A stretch of 19,818 bases of DNA from the NCBI GenBank assembly GCA_046086225.1, contig JBJSXF010000069.1, forward strand, positions 1 through 19,818. Direction: 5' to 3'. Both the position numbers and the translations under genes were made by a program. The notes under the pieces are model-generated. The model was given only the letters and a program-made list of their open reading frames with translations, was not told the DNA's origin and ran no database searches. Shown in pieces: positions 5,698-13,974 of the stretch. Source of the stretch: JBJSXF01 sp046086225. GTDB taxonomy: Bacteria; Actinomycetota; Acidimicrobiia; IMCC26256; PALSA-610. Each line of letters begins with the position of its first letter. Position 1 is the stretch's first letter.

Positions 5698-7596
5698 ATG
5701 GCCCGAGACGAGCAGCGGTTCCCCGATCGGAGCGAGGTGGCGGGCAACGAGCCGGTCGAGCCGCTCCGGCCCGTTGCCCCCGAGCTCACCACGCTCGGTG
5801 GTGACTCGGTCCGCGGTCGCGACCTCGACGTGGCCCGGATCCGGGAGCGGGCGCGCCGACGTCGGCTCTGGCGACTGTTCGCCTGGCTCTTGCCGATCGC
5901 GGCCTTCGCTTACCTGCGCATCTTCGACGGTCGTCCGCTCCAGCCCGGCATCCCCGACCTCACGTTCAACGACTGGCTGAGCATCGCCTTCATCGTCGCC
6001 GTGCTCTCGGGCACCGTGGCGATGTTCGTCGGCGGTGGCCGCTCGCCCGCCGTGCGCTTCGACCCGAGTGAGATCACGGTGGGGCTCGACGACGTCGTCG
6101 GCCTCGGCCCGGTGAAGGACGAGGTCGTCAAGTCGCTCAACCTCTTCCTCGGCTACCAGACCTTCCGGGACACGATGGGTGGCAATCCACGGCGGGGCAT
6201 CCTCTTCGAGGGGCCGCCCGGCACCGGCAAGACCTACATGGCGAAGGCGATGGCCCGTGAGGCCGACGTGCCGTTCCTGTTCGTCTCCTCGACTGCCTTC
6301 CAGTCGCACTTCTACGGCATGACCGGCCGCAAGATCCGCAGCTTCTTCAAGCAGCTGCGCAAGGCGGCGCGCGACGAGGGAGGAGCGATCGGCTTCATCG
6401 AGGAGATCGATGCGATCGCCGCGGCCCGGAGCGGCATGCGCGCGACGCCGTGGACCGAGGTCGACGCCGCGAGCGGCCCGGTCGTCTCCCGTTCCTCGAT
6501 GAACGAGGGCGTGGCCGGCGTCGTCAACGAGCTCCTGATCCAGCTCCAGTCGTTCGACCAGCCGACGACGGGCCAGCGGATCTCGGGCGCGATGGTCGAC
6601 CAGATGAACCGGTGGCTCCCGGCCCATCGCAAGATCAAGAAGTCGAAACCCCTGCCGAGCAACATCCTCGTGATCGCGGCCACGAACCGGGCGGCCGACC
6701 TCGACCCGGCGCTCCTGCGCCCCGGTCGCTTCGACCGCTCGATCCACTTCGACCTCCCGAGCCGGGCCGGTCGCCGGGAGATCATCGACTACTACCTCGA
6801 CCGCAAGGTGCACGTTCCCGAGCTGGACAAGGAGGAGCGGCGCGACCAGCTCGCGGCGATGACCTTCGGTTACACGCCGGTGATGATCGAACACCTCTTC
6901 GACGAGTCGCTCGTGTGGGCACTGCGCGACGGCCGCGGCTCGATGGAATGGGCCGACGTGCAGCAGGCCAAGCTCACCGAGGAGATCGGCCTCAAGCAGC
7001 CGGTCGAGTACGCGGTCGAGGAGAAGCGCACGATCGCGACCCACGAAGCGGGCCACGCGACGATCGCCTACCTCGTCGGTCAGAACCGCAAGCTCGAGGT
7101 CCTCTCGATCGTGAAGCGGCGGGATGCTCTGGGACTGCTCGCCCACACCGACTCGGAGGAGCGCTTCACGCGCACCCGGTCCGAGCTGGTGGGGATGCTC
7201 AAGATCGCGTTCGGGGGCATGACTGCCGAGGAGATCTTCTTCGGTGAGTCGGGCACGGGACCGTCGGGCGACCTCGTGCACGCCACGAAGATCGCCGCGC
7301 AGATGGTCGGCTCCTTCGGCATGGCCGGATCCCTGGTGTCGTTCGAGGCCGTGGAGCCGGGACCGATCAGCCAGGGGATCGTGGGCAAGGTGCTCGCCGA
7401 CGACGCGAGCCGGGCCGCACTCGAGCAGATCCTGAAGCAGGCGAAGGCCGACACCCACCGGATGCTCGAGGAGCACCAGCACCTCGTGATCGCGCTGCGC
7501 GATCGGCTCCTCGAGGTTGACGAGCTCGTCGGCGAGGAGATCGTCTGGGTGCTGCGCGAGGCGGAGGCCCTTCACCGCGCCGCGTCGGACGACTGA
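5698..7596 (+). CDS. FtsH-like membrane-anchored AAA+ zinc metalloprotease, divergent
   Basis: ATG 5698 is the first usable in-frame start downstream of the TACTCT hexamer and gives 632 residues. Order: charged N-terminus, membrane segments at about 57-76 and 92-113 joined by a loop of only about 16 residues, AAA+ core, M41 peptidase. Motifs: Walker A GPPGTGKT (172-179); aromatic pore loop F205-Y206-G207; Walker B GFIEEIDA (232-239), with Glu235 where FtsH has Asp; sensor/SRH TNRAADLDPALLRPGRFDR (329-347), with Arg344 and Arg347; zinc site HEAGH (449-453) and probable third ligand Asp525. The catalytic sites look intact, so an ATP-driven membrane protease is likely. Walker B to sensor 1 is about 45-50 residues longer than in E. 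coli FtsH. Probably not the housekeeping FtsH but a paralogue. Confidence 0.9.
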   Translation: MARDEQRFPDRSEVAGNEPVEPLRPVAPELTTLGGDSVRGRDLDVARIRERARRRRLWRLFAWLLPIAAFAYLRIFDGRPLQPGIPDLTFNDWLSIAFIVAVLSGTVAMFVGGGRSPAVRFDPSEITVGLDDVVGLGPVKDEVVKSLNLFLGYQTFRDTMGGNPRRGILFEGPPGTGKTYMAKAMAREADVPFLFVSSTAFQSHFYGMTGRKIRSFFKQLRKAARDEGGAIGFIEEIDAIAAARSGMRATPWTEVDAASGPVVSRSSMNEGVAGVVNELLIQLQSFDQPTTGQRISGAMVDQMNRWLPAHRKIKKSKPLPSNILVIAATNRAADLDPALLRPGRFDRSIHFDLPSRAGRREIIDYYLDRKVHVPELDKEERRDQLAAMTFGYTPVMIEHLFDESLVWALRDGRGSMEWADVQQAKLTEEIGLKQPVEYAVEEKRTIATHEAGHATIAYLVGQNRKLEVLSIVKRRDALGLLAHTDSEERFTRTRSELVGMLKIAFGGMTAEEIFFGESGTGPSGDLVHATKIAAQMVGSFGMAGSLVSFEAVEPGPISQGIVGKVLADDASRAALEQILKQAKADTHRMLEEHQHLVIALRDRLLEVDELVGEEIVWVLREAEALHRAASDD

Positions 7597-7637
7597 CCGC
7601 GTCGCGATCGACCCCGGGGCGCGGTCGGGCCGGTTGG

Positions 7638-7643
7638 TAGCCT
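7638..7643 (+). promoter_or_regulatory. Possible -10 hexamer TAGCCT of the ABC exporter pair
   Basis: TAGCCT, preceded by GG like several promoters here, lies in the 118-base gap between the protease and the exporter genes. It would give a leader of about 65 bases to GTG 7715, or about 17 bases to the alternative GTG 7667. No -35 recognised. Confidence 0.35.
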
Positions 7644-7714
7644 CCCCTCCGCCCCCGAGCCGTCCCGTGGCTGCTCGACGCACCACCGCCGGGGAGCACG
7701 GAACCGGGGAGCAC

Positions 7715-9550
7715 GTGGCAGAAGCGCAGGTCGACACCGACGGGGTCGACGAGCGCGCCGTCCGGCGGGAAGGCTGGCTTCTCATGCGCGCCGCGGTGCG
7801 GCCGTACCGCCGCATCGTGGCCCTCGGCATCGGCGCCGGGCTGCTCTGGGCCGCCGCCCGGGTCGCGATTCCGAGCCTCGCCGGCGCCGCGATCGACAGC
7901 GGCCTCACCGACGGTGACTGGTCGGTCGCGATGGGCTGGACTGCGGCGATCCTCGGGGTGGGGATCGTGCAGGCCGTGATGACCGGCCTGCGGCGCTACG
8001 CCGCGTTCGGGCTGGCGCTGCGGGTCGAGACCGACCTGCGCATGCAGCTCGTCGCCCATCTGCAGCGGCTCCACTTCGCGTACCACGACCAGGCCCAGAC
8101 CGGTCGGCTGATGGCGCACGCCAACACCGACGTGCAGCAGATCAACAACGTGGTGATCCTCATCCCGCTCACGATCGCGAGCACGATCCAGATGGCCGCG
8201 GTGATCGTGATCCTGGTGGCGTTGAGCCCCGGTCTCGCGTTCTTCGCGCTCGGCGCGCTGCCGTTCCTCAACGTCGCGGCGACCTGGTTCAACCACCGCA
8301 TGTACCCGGTCGGGGTGGCCCTCCAGCAGGAGCTGTCCGAGCTCTCCGGGGTCGTGGAGGAGAGCGTCACGGGCATCCGGGTCGTGAAGGGCTTCGGGGC
8401 CGAGCGGCTCCAACGCCGGCGTCTGGCCGAGGAAGCCGCCGGGGTTTACGACCGCTCGATGGACCAGGCCCGCCTCCGCGCCTGGTTCATGCCGTTGCTC
8501 GACTTCCTTCCGTCGCTCGGCCTCGTCGGGATCCTCTGGTACGGCGGCCATCAGGTGCTGAACGGCAACCTCGGCGTCGGTGACATCGTGGCCGCGAACC
8601 TTTACGTGCTCATGCTCATCTGGCCGCTCCGGATGATCGGCATGCTCGTCGGGCAGATGCCCCGGGCCGCGGCGGCCGCCGGTCGGATTCACGAGGTGCT
8701 CGCCACCGACCCCGAGATCGACCACGAGGCGAGCGACCACGCCCCGCCGCTCCCGCCCGGCCCCGGTGCGGTTCGGTTCGAGGGTGTGAACTTCGCCTAC
8801 CCCCTCGGCAGTCGGGTGCTCGACGGACTCGATCTCGAGATCCGGGGTGGCGAGGCAGTGGCGCTCGTCGGGGCTACGGCATCGGGCAAGTCGACGGTCG
8901 CTCGGCTCATCCCCCGCTTCTACGACGTGCAGGAAGGCCGCGTCCGCATCGACGGGGTCGACGTTCGGGAAGCACCGCTCGCCGATGTGCGTCGGGCGGT
9001 CGGGATCGTGTTCGAGGACACGTTCCTGTTCTCCGACAGCGTGCGGGCCAACATCGCGTTCGCCGATCCCGAGGCGCCGCTCGACGCAGTCCTGCGGGCG
9101 GCTCGGCTCGCCGGAGCTCACGAGTTCGTCGAAGCGCTCCCCGAGGGTTACGACACCGTGATCGGGGAGCACGGCTACTCGCTCTCGGGCGGTCAGCGGC
9201 AGCGCATCGCGATCGCCCGAGCGGTGCTCGCCGATCCGCGGGTGCTCATCCTCGACGACGCGACCTCGGCCGTCGACCCGAGCAAGGAGCACGAGATCCG
9301 GGCCGCGCTCGCCGAAGTGATGCACGGCCGCACGACGATCATCATCGCCCACCGACCGGCGACGATCGCGTTGGCCGACCGGGTCGTGCTGCTCGACGGG
9401 GGTCGGGTCGTCGCCGACGGTCCGCACGAGCAGCTGCTCGCCGAATCCGAGCGGTACCGCGAGGTACTGGCCCGGGCTGCGCTCGGGCTCGATGACGGCG
9501 TGATCGACGACGAGGAGCCGCACCCGGACGCCGAGCAGGAGGCTCGGTAG
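7715..9550 (+). CDS. ABC exporter half-transporter A (degenerate ATP site subunit)
   Basis: I start at GTG 7715, just after a GGGGAG run; GTG 7667 is possible. The 611-residue protein has a six-helix exporter membrane domain (about 25-325) and an ATPase domain (about 350-600). Motifs: Walker A GATASGKST (386-394), Q-loop position occupied by Glu434 instead of Gln, signature LSGGQ (490-494), Walker B LILDDATS with Asp515 in place of catalytic Glu, switch His546. Asp at that position with a non-Gln Q-loop is typical of the non-catalytic site of heterodimeric exporters such as TM287/288 or BmrCD. Its stop overlaps the start of the partner gene by one base. Likely a multidrug or lipid exporter; the substrate is unknown. 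Confidence 0.93.
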   Translation: MAEAQVDTDGVDERAVRREGWLLMRAAVRPYRRIVALGIGAGLLWAAARVAIPSLAGAAIDSGLTDGDWSVAMGWTAAILGVGIVQAVMTGLRRYAAFGLALRVETDLRMQLVAHLQRLHFAYHDQAQTGRLMAHANTDVQQINNVVILIPLTIASTIQMAAVIVILVALSPGLAFFALGALPFLNVAATWFNHRMYPVGVALQQELSELSGVVEESVTGIRVVKGFGAERLQRRRLAEEAAGVYDRSMDQARLRAWFMPLLDFLPSLGLVGILWYGGHQVLNGNLGVGDIVAANLYVLMLIWPLRMIGMLVGQMPRAAAAAGRIHEVLATDPEIDHEASDHAPPLPPGPGAVRFEGVNFAYPLGSRVLDGLDLEIRGGEAVALVGATASGKSTVARLIPRFYDVQEGRVRIDGVDVREAPLADVRRAVGIVFEDTFLFSDSVRANIAFADPEAPLDAVLRAARLAGAHEFVEALPEGYDTVIGEHGYSLSGGQRQRIAIARAVLADPRVLILDDATSAVDPSKEHEIRAALAEVMHGRTTIIIAHRPATIALADRVVLLDGGRVVADGPHEQLLAESERYREVLARAALGLDDGVIDDEEPHPDAEQEAR

Positions 9551-11379
9551 TGGGTTGGTTCGAGGCGGTTCCCGAGGAGGATCTGAGCCGGGCCGAAGCC
9601 GCGCACGTCATGCGGCGTCTGGTGCGGATGCTCCGGCCCGAGCGACGGCTCATCGTCCTCACGGCCCTCGTGCTCCTCGCCCAGGCCCTCGCCCTCCTCG
9701 CCGGCCCGTGGCTGGTGCGCTACGGCATCGACCGCGGCCTGCCCGACCGGGCGACCGGCTCCGACGGTGATGCGGCGGCCCTGAACCGGGCGGTCGTGCT
9801 CTACCTGATGGCGGCCGTGCTCGGACTCGGACTCGGGCGTGTGGCGATCATCCTCGTGGCCCGGGTCGGCGAGGGCTTCCTGCGACGATTGCGGCGCGGG
9901 CTGTTCGACCACATGACGGGCCTGTCGCTCGACTACTTCGAGCGGGAGAAGGCCGGCCGCATCGTCGCCCGGATGACCTCCGACATCGATGCGCTCCAGG
10001 AGCTCGTGTCCCAGGGCCTCGTGCTGCTCGTGCAGAACGTCTTCCTCTTCGTCGGCGCGGTGACCCTGCTACTCGTGCTCTCGTGGCATCTGGCGCTCGG
10101 CGTCCTCGTGATCGTCCCGCCGCTCGTGTTCGCCAGCCGATGGTTCCGACGGGTGTCGAACAAGGGCTACCTCGAGGTGCGTGACCGGATCTCGGCCAAC
10201 CTGTCGACGCTGCAGGAGAGCCTCGAGGGCGTGCGGGTCGTGCAGGCGTTCGGTCAGGAGCGGGCGTTCACCCGCCGCTTCGAGGAGACCAACGAGGAGC
10301 AGTACCGGGCGAACATGTACACGACCCGCATCTCGGCGCGGTACTTCCCGATCGTGGAGTACGCAGGGATCGCGGGGACGGCGGTGATCATCGGGTACGG
10401 CGGCTGGCTCGAGACGCGTGAGGTGCTGACCAGCGGCACGATCAGCGCGTTCGTCCTCTACCTGAACAATCTCTTCGAGCCGATCAACCAGCTCAGCCAG
10501 CTGTACAACGTCGTGCAGTCGGCGGGCGCCGCGCTCACCAAGGTGTTCGGCGTGCTCGACACGAAGCCGTCGGTCGCCGAGCGGCCCGGTGCGGTGGACC
10601 TGCCCGCCCGGGGCGCGGTCGAGATCGACACGGTGACCTTCGCGTACGGCGACGGGCCCCCCGTGCTGCGGGACGTCTCGCTCACCGTGGCGCCCGGGGA
10701 GCGGATCGCGCTGGTCGGCCCGACCGGGGCCGGGAAGTCGACGCTCGCCAAGCTCGTCGCCCGCTTCTACGACCCGGCCGCCGGCACTGTGCGGGTGGGG
10801 GGCACCGACCTCCGTGACGCCACGATGCGATCGTTGCGGGAGCGCATCGTCGTGGTACCCCAGGAAGGCTTCCTCTTCGCGGGCACGTTGCGGGACAACG
10901 TACGGGTGGGACGACCCGAGGCCACCGATCGTGAGGTCGAGGACGCACTTGCCGCGCTCGGCCTGCTCGAGCGCTTCGCGGCCTTCCCCGACGGGCTCGA
11001 CACCGAGGTGCGCGAGCGCGGCTCCCGGCTCTCGGCCGGGGAGCGGCAGCTCGTGTCGCTCGCCCGGGCTGCGCTCGCCGACCCGGAGATCCTCGTGCTC
11101 GACGAGGCGACCTCGAACCTCGACCCCGGCACCGAGCACCAGGTGGAACAGGCCCTGGAGCGGCTCACCGAGCATCGCACCGTGTTCGTGGTTGCGCACC
11201 GGCTCTCGACCGCGGCCCGGGCCGACCGGGTCGCGGTCGTTGCTGAGGGTGGGCTCGCCGAGGTCGGACCCCACGCCGAGCTCGTCGCGGCGGGCGGACG
11301 GTACGCGGCGCTCTACGAGTCGTGGATCACGCACCACGCCGACGGTGACGGGGCCGGGTCGGCCCCGGTCGACGCCTGA
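9550..11379 (+). CDS. ABC exporter half-transporter B (catalytic Walker B, degenerate signature)
   Basis: GTG 9550 overlaps the TAG of subunit A by one base. The 609-residue protein has a six-helix membrane domain (about 35-335) and an ATPase domain. Motifs: Walker A GPTGAGKST (390-398), Q438, signature LSAGE (494-498) instead of LSGGQ, Walker B VLDEATSNLD (Asp518, catalytic Glu519), switch His550. In the head-to-tail dimer its Walker A/B faces the perfect LSGGQ of subunit A to form the active site. Its own altered LSAGE faces the Asp-containing Walker B of subunit A to form the degenerate site. This complementary pattern supports an obligate heterodimer. Confidence 0.93.
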   Translation: MGWFEAVPEEDLSRAEAAHVMRRLVRMLRPERRLIVLTALVLLAQALALLAGPWLVRYGIDRGLPDRATGSDGDAAALNRAVVLYLMAAVLGLGLGRVAIILVARVGEGFLRRLRRGLFDHMTGLSLDYFEREKAGRIVARMTSDIDALQELVSQGLVLLVQNVFLFVGAVTLLLVLSWHLALGVLVIVPPLVFASRWFRRVSNKGYLEVRDRISANLSTLQESLEGVRVVQAFGQERAFTRRFEETNEEQYRANMYTTRISARYFPIVEYAGIAGTAVIIGYGGWLETREVLTSGTISAFVLYLNNLFEPINQLSQLYNVVQSAGAALTKVFGVLDTKPSVAERPGAVDLPARGAVEIDTVTFAYGDGPPVLRDVSLTVAPGERIALVGPTGAGKSTLAKLVARFYDPAAGTVRVGGTDLRDATMRSLRERIVVVPQEGFLFAGTLRDNVRVGRPEATDREVEDALAALGLLERFAAFPDGLDTEVRERGSRLSAGERQLVSLARAALADPEILVLDEATSNLDPGTEHQVEQALERLTEHRTVFVVAHRLSTAARADRVAVVAEGGLAEVGPHAELVAAGGRYAALYESWITHHADGDGAGSAPVDA

Positions 11380-11389
11380 GCCCGGCGGG

Positions 11390-11395
11390 TACCGT
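11390..11395 (+). promoter_or_regulatory. -10 hexamer TACCGT of the P450 gene (leaderless type)
   Basis: TACCGT ends exactly six bases before GTG 11402, only ten bases after the exporter stop. No Shine-Dalgarno is present. It suggests that the P450 pair has its own leaderless transcript. Confidence 0.55.
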
Positions 11396-11401
11396 CGCGG
11401 C

Positions 11402-12601
11402 GTGGCCGTCACCGATCTGGTCTACGACCCTTACGACTACGCGATCGACGCCGATCCCCATCCGGTCTGGAAGCGGCTGCGCGACGAAGCGCCCGTCTAC
11501 CGGAACGAGGAGCACGACTTCTACGCCTTGAGTCGATTCGACGATGTGCTCACCGCGCACCTCGACCCGGCGACGTTCAGCTCGGCCCACGCAACCGTGC
11601 TCGAGCTCATGGCCCCCGAGATCGACCCGTACTCGCAGTCGCTCATGATCTTCATGGACCCGCCGCGCCACACCCGCTACCGCAAGCTCGTGAGCCGGGC
11701 CTTCACCCCGCGGCGGATCGCCGAGGTCGAACCTCGCGTGCGGGAGCTCGCGGCGGGCTTTCTCGACGAGCAGCTCGGTGGGAGCCGATTCGACTACGTC
11801 GCCGACTTCGGGGCGCGCCTGCCGGTCATGGTGATCTCGGCCCTCCTCGGGGCGCCGCGCGAGGACGAGGCCCGCCTGCGTGAGTGGACCGACGAGATGC
11901 TGCACATCGAGCCGGGGGAGATGCTGGGCGACCGGGCGGGCGCGATCCGGCAGGCGGTGCACGACTACTGGCAGGCGCTCATCGACGACCGGCGGGCCCG
12001 GCCGCGCGACGACCTGCTCAGCGATCTCATGGCCGCCGGCATCGAGGAGGAGGACGGCTCGACCCGCGGTCTCGACGACGCCGAGATCCACGCCTTCGCC
12101 GGTCTCCTGTCGGGCGCGGGGAACGAGACGGTCGCCCGGTTCCTCGGCTGGGCCGCGATCGGCCTGGCCCGTTTCCCCGACGAGCGCCGGGCCCTGGTCA
12201 ACGAGCCCGCGCTGATCCCGGGTGCGGTCGAGGAGATCCTGCGGTGGGAGGCGCCGTCACCGATCCAGGGGCGCTGGACGACGCGCCCGGTCGAGCTCCA
12301 CGGCACGGTCATCCCGGCCGACGCCAAGGTGGCGCTGCTCACCGGTTCGGCGAACCGCGACGATCGGGCCTTCGCCGATCCCGACCGCATCGACGTGCGC
12401 CGTGAGATCGCCCGGCACGTCGCCTTCGGTTACGGCATCCACTTCTGTCTCGGTGCCGCGCTCGCTCGGCTCGAGGGCCGCATCGCGCTCGAGGAGACGC
12501 TCCGGCGGTTCCCCGAGTGGGAGGTCGACGTGGCGGGTTGCGAGATGGTGCACACCTCGACGGTGCGGGGCTACGCGAACGTCCCGCTCCTCATCGGCTG
12601 A
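11402..12601 (+). CDS. Cytochrome P450 monooxygenase
   Basis: The 399-residue soluble bacterial P450 has all hallmark motifs: I-helix GAGNET (238-243; acid-alcohol pair Glu242/Thr243), K-helix ExxR (Glu278 to Arg281), and heme loop FGYGIHFCLGAALAR with proximal ligand Cys349. The front part (MDPPRHTRYRKLVSRAF) is the usual C-helix region that contacts the heme. It inserts one oxygen atom into an organic substrate using electrons from a ferredoxin. No ferredoxin or ferredoxin reductase gene is adjacent, so it must borrow them. GTG 11402 is chosen from the TACCGT spacing and gives the usual length. The next gene follows after ten bases, so they are likely cotranscribed. Substrate unknown; the actinobacterial context suggests a lipid, steroid or terpenoid. 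Confidence 0.95.
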   Translation: MAVTDLVYDPYDYAIDADPHPVWKRLRDEAPVYRNEEHDFYALSRFDDVLTAHLDPATFSSAHATVLELMAPEIDPYSQSLMIFMDPPRHTRYRKLVSRAFTPRRIAEVEPRVRELAAGFLDEQLGGSRFDYVADFGARLPVMVISALLGAPREDEARLREWTDEMLHIEPGEMLGDRAGAIRQAVHDYWQALIDDRRARPRDDLLSDLMAAGIEEEDGSTRGLDDAEIHAFAGLLSGAGNETVARFLGWAAIGLARFPDERRALVNEPALIPGAVEEILRWEAPSPIQGRWTTRPVELHGTVIPADAKVALLTGSANRDDRAFADPDRIDVRREIARHVAFGYGIHFCLGAALARLEGRIALEETLRRFPEWEVDVAGCEMVHTSTVRGYANVPLLIG

Positions 12602-12611
12602 CGGAGGGAAG

Positions 12612-13655
12612 ATGACGTACCGCGTGATCCAGTGGGCGACCGGCCTGGTCGGCGTCGAGGCGATCAAGGGCGTGCTCGCCCACCCCGAGCTCGAGCTCGT
12701 CGGGGCCTGGGTGCACAGCCCCGAGAAGGTCGGTCGTGATGTCGGGGAGATCTGCGGGATCGGCCCGGTCGGCGTGGCCGCGAGCGGCAGCCTCGACGAG
12801 ATCTGTGCGTTGGAGGCCGACGCGGTCGTGTACGCCCCGGTACTGGCGAGTACCCGTGACGTCGTGCGGCTGCTCGAGTCGGGGAAGAACGTCGTCACAC
12901 CCGTGGGCTGGATCTACCCGGGGGAGTCGGCGGGCATCGCTGCGCTCCAGGCCGCGTGCATCTCCGGCGGCACGACCCTCCACGGCACCGGTATCAACCC
13001 GGGGGGCATCACCGAGCGGTTCCCGCTCATGCTCTCGGCGTTGTGCCGCGAGATCCGCCACGTGCGGGCCGAGGAGTTCTCCGACATCCGCAACTACCCG
13101 ACCGAGGCGGTCGTGCGCGAGATCATGCTCTTCGGCAAGACCCCCGAGGTCGCGGCCGGGAGTCCGATGGTCGGCGTGCTCGGTCACGGCTTCATGCAGT
13201 CGATCGACATGCTGGCCGCCGAGCTCGGTTTCGCGCTCGACGCCGAGAAGCGCGCGCACCACGAGATGGCGGTTGCGACCCGTGATCTCGAGACGCCGGT
13301 CGGCACGATCGCGGCGGGCACGGTGGCCGCGCAGCGGTTCACCTGGGAGGGCACCGTCAACGGCGAACCGGTGATCACGGTGCGGGTGAACTGGATGATG
13401 GGCGACGATCACCTCGACCCGGCGTGGACGCTCGGGGAGGAGCGGTTCGAGGTGGCGTTCGCTGCCGATCCGCCGGTGTCGTGCACGTTCCACGGGCTCC
13501 ACCCGCCGGTGGTGGGGGAGCAGCCCGAGATCGGGCTCATCGCTCCGGCGATGCACTGCGTGAACGCGATCCCCTACGTCGTCGCGGCCGAGCCGGGCAT
13601 CCGCACGTACCTCGACCTCCCGCTCATCGCCGGTCGCGCCGCTTCCGGGGATTGA
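12612..13655 (+). CDS. Dihydrodipicolinate-reductase-like NAD(P)-binding oxidoreductase
   Basis: ATG 12612 has a good GGAGG four bases upstream (12603-12607). The 347-residue protein begins with a Rossmann segment (VIQWATGLVGVEAIKGVL, residues 5-22) and resembles the large actinobacterial family annotated as 'dihydrodipicolinate reductase' or 2,4-diaminopentanoate-dehydrogenase-like. True DapB proteins are about 250 residues and differ in the C-terminal half, so this is not lysine biosynthesis. Visible cofactor-domain features include APVLASTRDVVRLLESGKNVVTP (about residues 77-99) and HGTGINPGGITERFPL (about 124-139). Such genes often neighbour P450s in actinobacteria. Here it sits ten bases after one, so it may oxidise or reduce the P450 product. 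Confidence 0.85.
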   Translation: MTYRVIQWATGLVGVEAIKGVLAHPELELVGAWVHSPEKVGRDVGEICGIGPVGVAASGSLDEICALEADAVVYAPVLASTRDVVRLLESGKNVVTPVGWIYPGESAGIAALQAACISGGTTLHGTGINPGGITERFPLMLSALCREIRHVRAEEFSDIRNYPTEAVVREIMLFGKTPEVAAGSPMVGVLGHGFMQSIDMLAAELGFALDAEKRAHHEMAVATRDLETPVGTIAAGTVAAQRFTWEGTVNGEPVITVRVNWMMGDDHLDPAWTLGEERFEVAFAADPPVSCTFHGLHPPVVGEQPEIGLIAPAMHCVNAIPYVVAAEPGIRTYLDLPLIAGRAASGD

Positions 13656-13687
13656 CCGCGCTCGTCCCGGCCCCGGGTCGGCAGACG

Positions 13688-13693
13688 TATCCT
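13688..13693 (+). promoter_or_regulatory. -10 hexamer TATCCT of the small gene (leaderless type)
   Basis: TATCCT ends exactly six bases before GTG 13700. There is no Shine-Dalgarno. This is the main evidence that the short frame downstream is a real gene. Confidence 0.55.
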
Positions 13694-13699
13694 TGACCC

Positions 13700-13912
13700 G
13701 TGGACGGCGTCAGCGACGAGGATCGTCGCATCGCAGCCCGCCAGGCGGCAGCGCTGGTCGCCGCCGAGACCGATGAGCCGGGAAGCGACGAGCAACGGGA
13801 AGCAGCCATTGCTGCGGCCAACGCCGATCGGCTCGCCGCCGGGCTCGACGAGCTGAAGACTGAGATCGAGTTCCACCGGAAGGCAGTCGCGCTTGGCCTC
13901 ATCCGCCGATGA
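13700..13912 (+). CDS. Small unknown Ala/Glu-rich helical protein
   Basis: The 70-residue product is rich in alanine and acidic residues, soluble, and likely all-helical. It ends in ELKTEIEFHRKAVALGLIRR (51-70), which could form a short coiled coil. I do not recognise a family. Reality is supported by the TATCCT hexamer exactly six bases before GTG 13700 and by its fit between the P450 operon and the convergent SDR. It is not obviously part of either neighbour's pathway. Confidence 0.6.
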   Translation: MDGVSDEDRRIAARQAAALVAAETDEPGSDEQREAAIAAANADRLAAGLDELKTEIEFHRKAVALGLIRR

Positions 13913-13952
13913 ACTGAGGGCTCTGCTCGCCGATCACGGCATCGTTCACGAG

Positions 13953-13967
13953 CCGACCGCCGGTCGG
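13953..13967. terminator. Small hairpin between convergent genes
   Basis: CCGACC (13953-13958) pairs with GGTCGG (13962-13967) around GCC. It lies between the small gene's stop and the convergent SDR stop (13975). No T tract, so weak support. Confidence 0.3.
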
Positions 13968-13974
13968 GCCGCGG

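Noticed and set aside
5653..7908. 751-codon open frame on the minus strand opposite the FtsH-like gene
   Set aside because: It is antisense to a gene with full AAA+ and M41 motifs. Its product is Arg/His/Glu-rich with no recognisable domain, a normal shadow in very GC-rich DNA.
7367..9523. 718-codon open frame on the minus strand opposite ABC subunit A
   Set aside because: Same reason: antisense to a gene with all ABC motifs, low-complexity charged product, no start signals.
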